16,546 nt of DNA, from the NCBI GenBank assembly GCA_031414415.1, contig JANNVK010000046.1, forward strand, positions 1 through 16,546. The letters are read 5' to 3'. How positions within the stretch are numbered: position 1 is the first letter of the stretch; every line of letters starts with the position of its first letter. A model generated the notes under the pieces. The model saw only the letters and a list, made by a program, of their open reading frames with translations, was not told the origin of the DNA and did not search any database. Positions 13,393 to 16,546 of this stretch are shown piece after piece. Origin of the DNA: JANNVK01 sp031414415 (GTDB lineage: Bacteria > Acidobacteriota > Blastocatellia > Pyrinomonadales > Pyrinomonadaceae). The position numbers and the translations under genes were made by a program.

Positions 13393-14085
13393 ATGTTAGT
13401 AAAAAAATTTACACAAACTGCTTTCCAACAAAATACGCGAATAGTTGTCTGCGAAGAAACGCGGCAGGCAATTTGCATCGATCCGGGTGAAAAATGCGTC
13501 GAACTTGTTAATTTTATCAACGATTGCGGATTAAATATGCAAGCGATAACTCTGACGCACGGACATCTCGACCACGTTGGCGGCACATCTGAACTTGCAA
13601 AAAGTTTTCCACATGTGGAAATTTTGCTCCACAAAGACGATGAAGATTTGTATTACGGTTTGCCGCAGCAACCTTTGTTTATGGGAATGCCGCAATCGCA
13701 ACTAAAAGCACTCGGTTTTGAATACGAAAATCCGCCAAAATTAACTAGAAATTGGGAAGATGGCGAAGTCTATGTTGTTGGAAAATTGAGTTTTAAGATT
13801 TTACACACGCCGGGACACACTCGCGGACACGTTATTTTCTTTGAAGAAACTGAACGCAAAGTTTTTGTTGGCGATTGTTTATTTGAAGGCTCAATCGGCA
13901 GAACTGATTTGCCTGGTGGAAGTTTTGAAGTGTTGATGAACTCTCTAAATAATGTGATTTTAACGCTCGGCGATGATGTTTCTGTTTATTCCGGACACGG
14001 AAACGAGACGACAATTGGCGTTGAGAAAGCGACAAATCCTTTTCTCACAGGAACTTATCAAAATTCACGTGGAAGATTTATCTAA
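13393..14085 (+). CDS. MBL-fold hydrolase, glyoxalase II-like
   Basis: A 230-residue cytoplasmic metallo-beta-lactamase-fold protein. Metal ligands are visible in order: THGHLDH (His56, His58, Asp60, His61), HTPGHT (His142), GDCLFEGSIGRTDLPGG (Asp161) and SGHGNETTIG (His202), a full dinuclear set. The 'GRTDLPGG' and 'GHGNETTIGVEKATNPFL' pieces are typical of the YcbL/GloB branch, which hydrolyses thioesters such as S-lactoylglutathione; organisms without glutathione may use another thiol. No C-terminal glutathione-binding domain is present, consistent with the short YcbL-type. It begins 8 nt after the 132-bp repeat block; the next gene is a second, exported MBL-fold protein. Confidence 0.9.
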   Translation: MLVKKFTQTAFQQNTRIVVCEETRQAICIDPGEKCVELVNFINDCGLNMQAITLTHGHLDHVGGTSELAKSFPHVEILLHKDDEDLYYGLPQQPLFMGMPQSQLKALGFEYENPPKLTRNWEDGEVYVVGKLSFKILHTPGHTRGHVIFFEETERKVFVGDCLFEGSIGRTDLPGGSFEVLMNSLNNVILTLGDDVSVYSGHGNETTIGVEKATNPFLTGTYQNSRGRFI

Positions 14086-14171
14086 AATTTATTTTTTACG
14101 ATTCAAAATGATTTGATTGTTCAAAATTGCTATTATCTATTTGTTACTAATTCAATTAAAAAGGTGATTTT

Positions 14172-15065
14172 ATGCGAAAACTTTTATTCGTAATTCTAGT
14201 TTGTGCAACTGGAATTTTTGCACACGGCGACAACAGTCATTCGGAAAACCAACAAGACGTAACGGTTAAAACTACAAAGGTAACTGACACAGTTTATTTG
14301 CTTCAAGGACGTGGCGGAAACGTCGGTGTTTCGGTCGGAACTGACGGGATTTTGACCGTAGATGATGATTATAAAGAGCTTAGCGGAAAGTTGAAAGATG
14401 CGTTAAAAGCACTTGGCAACGAAAAACCGCGTTTTATTTTCAACACACATTGGCATGGCGATCATACTGAGGGAAACTTATTTTTTGGTAAAGATTCGAT
14501 TATTGTGGCTCACGCAAATGTTCGAATGAGACTGATGCAAATCAATTCGATTTTTGGAACAAAAACAGTTCCTTATCCCGCAAGTGCTTTGCCGATGATA
14601 ACTTACGAACAAAGTTTGTCGATTCATTTTAATGGCGAAGAGATAAAAGCTGTTCATTTTGCCAACGGTCACACCGACGGCGATTCGGTTATTTTCTTCA
14701 AAAAATCTAACGTTGTGCATCTGGGCGATCACTTTTTTGTTGAAAGATTCCCGTTTATTGATCTTGAAAATGGCGGAAACGTCGCAGGTTTTACAAAAAA
14801 TATCGGCGAACTTATCAAGTTGATTCCGGCTGATGCAAAATTAATTCCCGGACACGGAAGACTTGCAACAATCGAAGATTTGAAAAGTTATCATCAAATG
14901 TTGGTCGAAACTTCTGAAGTTGTGCAAAAAATGTTGAAGAAGAAAAAGACTTTAGATGAAGTTAAAAAAGCCGGTTTACCTGAAAAATACAAAACTTGGG
15001 GCGGCGGATTTATCAAAACGGATTTTTGGATTGAAACTCTCTACAAAAGCTACACGAAAAAGTAG
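14172..15065 (+). CDS. Exported MBL-fold metallo-hydrolase
   Basis: A 297-residue protein with a Sec signal peptide (MRKLLFVILVCATGIFA, cleavage before HGD). The MBL fold has THWHGDHTEGN (His93, His95, Asp97, His98), HFANGHTDGDS (His167), HLGDHFF (Asp186) and IPGHGR (His228), so both zinc sites are complete. The pattern resembles the periplasmic SoxH/quinoprotein-relay group and is related to B3-like enzymes; beta-lactam hydrolysis cannot be concluded from these motifs. The C-terminal region (about 240-297) is helical and Lys-rich. AAGGTGA sits 7 nt before the ATG. An 86-nt spacer separates it from the cytoplasmic MBL gene; co-transcription is possible. Confidence 0.88.
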   Translation: MRKLLFVILVCATGIFAHGDNSHSENQQDVTVKTTKVTDTVYLLQGRGGNVGVSVGTDGILTVDDDYKELSGKLKDALKALGNEKPRFIFNTHWHGDHTEGNLFFGKDSIIVAHANVRMRLMQINSIFGTKTVPYPASALPMITYEQSLSIHFNGEEIKAVHFANGHTDGDSVIFFKKSNVVHLGDHFFVERFPFIDLENGGNVAGFTKNIGELIKLIPADAKLIPGHGRLATIEDLKSYHQMLVETSEVVQKMLKKKKTLDEVKKAGLPEKYKTWGGGFIKTDFWIETLYKSYTKK

Positions 15066-15131
15066 GCAGTAGCAGATGGCAGAAAGCAGATAAAGCACCT
15101 GAAGTGCCAACTGCTTCTGCCAACTGCCTAC
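15062..15131. terminator. Long imperfect hairpin between convergent genes
   Basis: GTAGGCAGT (15062-15070) pairs with ACTGCCTAC (15123-15131), TGGCAGAA (15077-15084) with TTCTGCCA (15115-15122), GCAG with CTGC, and an inner GCAC...GTGC closes the loop. It lies exactly between the stop codons of the exported MBL gene and fbaB. It has no strong U-tract, so it may be a repeat-derived bidirectional barrier; 'GGCAGTAGGCAG'-like units are common dispersed repeats. Confidence 0.6.
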
Positions 15132-15136
15132 TAAAC

Positions 15137-16213
15137 TTAGGCAATCGTAACTTCTTTTGCTAAATAAACATCTTGAATTGAATTTAATAATTCGACACCT
15201 TCAGCCATCGGTCGTTGGAACGCTTTTCTGCCCGAAATTAAGCCCATTCCACCACCGCGTTTGTTGATTACGGCTGTTCGAACTGCATCAGCCAAATCGC
15301 TCGCACCTTTTGATTCGCCGCCCGAATTTATCAAACCAGCTCGTCCCATATAGCAGTTCGCAACTTGGTAGCGAACCAAATCAATCGGATTATCGGTAGT
15401 CAATTCGGTATAAATTTTCGGATTAGTTTTCCCGTAACTGCTCTCTACATTGAGCATATTGTATCCACCATTTCTTTCCGGCAGTTTTTGTTTGATGATG
15501 TCGGCTTGAATTGTCACTCCGAGATGATTTGCCTGTCCGGTCAAATCCGCTGAAGTGTGCATATCGCCATCTTTGCCTTTGAAAGCATTATTTCGTAAAT
15601 AGCACCACAAAATTGTTGCCATTCCGAGTTCGTGTGCGTTCGCAAATGCTTTTGAAACTTCAACAATTTGGCGAGTTGATTCATCAGAACCAAAATAAAT
15701 TGTTGCCCCAACCGCAATTGCTCCCATATCTTTCGCTTGTTTAATTGTTCCAAACATTACTTGATCAGCCCGATTTGGGAAAGAAAGCAATTCGTTATGG
15801 TTAATTTTCACGATAAACGGAATCTTGTGTGCATACTTTCGTGCGGTTATTCCAAGCACACCGAAAGTTGAGGCAACCGCGTTGCAACCGCCTTCGATTG
15901 CTAATTTTACAATGTTTTCCGGGTCGAAATACATCGGGTTCGGAGCGAAACTTGCACCAGCGGAATGTTCAATTCCTTGATCGACCGGAAGAATCGAAAC
16001 ATAACCAGTTTTTGCGAGTCTGCCGTTATCATAAAGTGTCTGCAAACTACGCAAAACATTTGGGTTACGGTCAGAATCTGACCAAACTTTATCGACAAAA
16101 TCGCTACTCGGAAGGTGTAAATTTCCCTTCGGAATTGTGGTCGATGTATGATTCAAAAGCAAATCTGAATCGGAACCGAGAAGCTCTTGAATTTTGCTAT
16201 AACCAATAGCCAT
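15137..16213 (-). CDS. fbaB: Fructose-bisphosphate aldolase class I (DhnA/FbaB type)
   Basis: A 358-residue enzyme cleaving fructose-1,6-bisphosphate to dihydroxyacetone phosphate and glyceraldehyde-3-phosphate through a Schiff base. It matches E. coli FbaB (350 residues) throughout: RSLQTLYDNGRLAKTGYVSI, LPVDQGIEHSAGASFA, NPMYFDPENIVKLAIEGGC, VGATIYFGS, SADLTGQANHLG, ADIIKQK (candidate Schiff-base Lys241), NPIDLVRYQVANCYMGRAGL, INSGGES and INKRGGGMGLISGRKAFQ. The ATG is preceded by AGGAG 9 nt upstream and by a good -10 box. It is convergent with the exported MBL gene. Confidence 0.97.
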   Translation of the reverse strand: MAIGYSKIQELLGSDSDLLLNHTSTTIPKGNLHLPSSDFVDKVWSDSDRNPNVLRSLQTLYDNGRLAKTGYVSILPVDQGIEHSAGASFAPNPMYFDPENIVKLAIEGGCNAVASTFGVLGITARKYAHKIPFIVKINHNELLSFPNRADQVMFGTIKQAKDMGAIAVGATIYFGSDESTRQIVEVSKAFANAHELGMATILWCYLRNNAFKGKDGDMHTSADLTGQANHLGVTIQADIIKQKLPERNGGYNMLNVESSYGKTNPKIYTELTTDNPIDLVRYQVANCYMGRAGLINSGGESKGASDLADAVRTAVINKRGGGMGLISGRKAFQRPMAEGVELLNSIQDVYLAKEVTIA

Positions 16214-16261
16214 TTGTAAATTTCTCCTAATTTTATTGAGTAAAACTGATAAGTTGAGTGG

Positions 16262-16267
16262 ATTATA
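16262..16267 (-). promoter_or_regulatory. fbaB -10 box
   Basis: ATTATA on the plus strand is a perfect TATAAT on the minus strand, 49 nt before the fbaB start codon, giving a leader of about 40 nt that contains AGGAG. The -35 region (CATTCA at 17 nt) is weak. Confidence 0.5.
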
Positions 16268-16392
16268 ACATAAACTAAACGTATTGAATGGCGAATATTA
16301 ACCCACATTATAAATTCACAGAAAAAACGTGATTTGATGAATTTATTAACGAAATCTTACACGCTATTTAACAGCAACGTTTCTGCCATTTA

Positions 16393-16546
16393 TCAACGTC
16401 CTAAGAAAACGCCAGCGACAGCCATTTGTAAAAAATTCAAAATAAAAATCACAATAATCGCCGAAATATCAAACATTCCAAGTGGCGGAATTAGTCTTCT
16501 AAATGGTTGCAAAATTGGATCAGTAACTCGCATCAAAAATTTCATT
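16393..16546 (-). CDS. YggT family membrane protein, C-terminal part
   Basis: An open frame entering from the right edge and ending in TGA at 16393-16395. The 50 visible residues include RVTDPILQPFRRLIPPLGMF, then DISAIIVIFILNFLQMAVAG as a membrane segment and a short tail FLGR. 'T.PiL.P.RR.iPp.g..D.S.i' is the hallmark of YggT proteins, small polytopic membrane proteins often near cell-division or pyrroline-carboxylate-reductase genes. The first membrane segment must lie outside the window. The ATG at 16545 lies within the domain and is not the true start. Confidence 0.8.
   Translation of the reverse strand, partial: MKFLMRVTDPILQPFRRLIPPLGMFDISAIIVIFILNFLQMAVAGVFLGR

Noticed and set aside
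14172..15065. Acquired beta-lactamase
   Set aside because: The MBL motifs are complete but shared by many non-lactamase hydrolases; base composition matches the neighbours and no mobile element flanks it.

Overview
The window looks like a low-GC chromosome segment from an Acidobacteriota-like bacterium, probably class Blastocatellia. This is inferred from three things: a small CxxC/helix-turn-helix protein of a type I associate with that group, an OmpR-type winged-helix N-terminus of the 'VEESNLTRHV' kind, and dense intergenic hairpin and heptamer repeats. No 16S rRNA or tRNA gene is visible, so the placement is tentative. Most content is housekeeping (lysS, murA, fbaB, HIT and MBL-fold proteins) separated by repeat-filled spacers. 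I see no CRISPR array, prophage, insertion-sequence transposase or complete defence island.

Layout. Positions 1-855 (minus) hold two adjacent GYF_2-domain proteins, one cut by the window edge, and a small HTH protein. Positions 1024-1541 (plus) are decayed: a winged-helix regulator N-terminus, preceded by an 11-bp tandem operator-like repeat, runs out of frame into the frameshifted tail of an unrelated gene. A DUF2695 protein and an MFS exporter follow on the minus strand. The exporter diverges from a small Tat-exported protein across a 16-bp perfect palindrome. From 3729 to 7640 (minus) lie a small 'YNA' family protein translationally coupled to a YeiH/UPF0324 membrane protein, an RraB-like protein and lysS, with a 105-bp inverted-repeat element and a large multi-hairpin array between genes.

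Positions 7726-10376 (plus) hold an mfd gene reduced to its N-terminal third and directly followed by a heptanucleotide tract, then an intact murA. A serine-hydrolase-like protein with a plausible Ser/Asp/His triad (minus) ends in an intrinsic terminator. Positions 11624-15065 (plus) hold a HIT protein, a TPR lipoprotein coupled to a small unknown protein, a duplicated 132-bp hairpin repeat, and two MBL-fold hydrolases (one cytoplasmic glyoxalase-II-like, one exported). Class I aldolase fbaB (minus) and the C-terminus of a YggT-family protein (minus) close the window.

The most interesting theme is the interaction of short repeats with genes. Seven-base-period tracts occur in frame inside lysS, supply the last residues and stop codon of lysS, and sit exactly where mfd breaks off. 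Hairpin repeats begin at the stop codon of the 12842 gene and may supply a leaderless promoter to the next gene.
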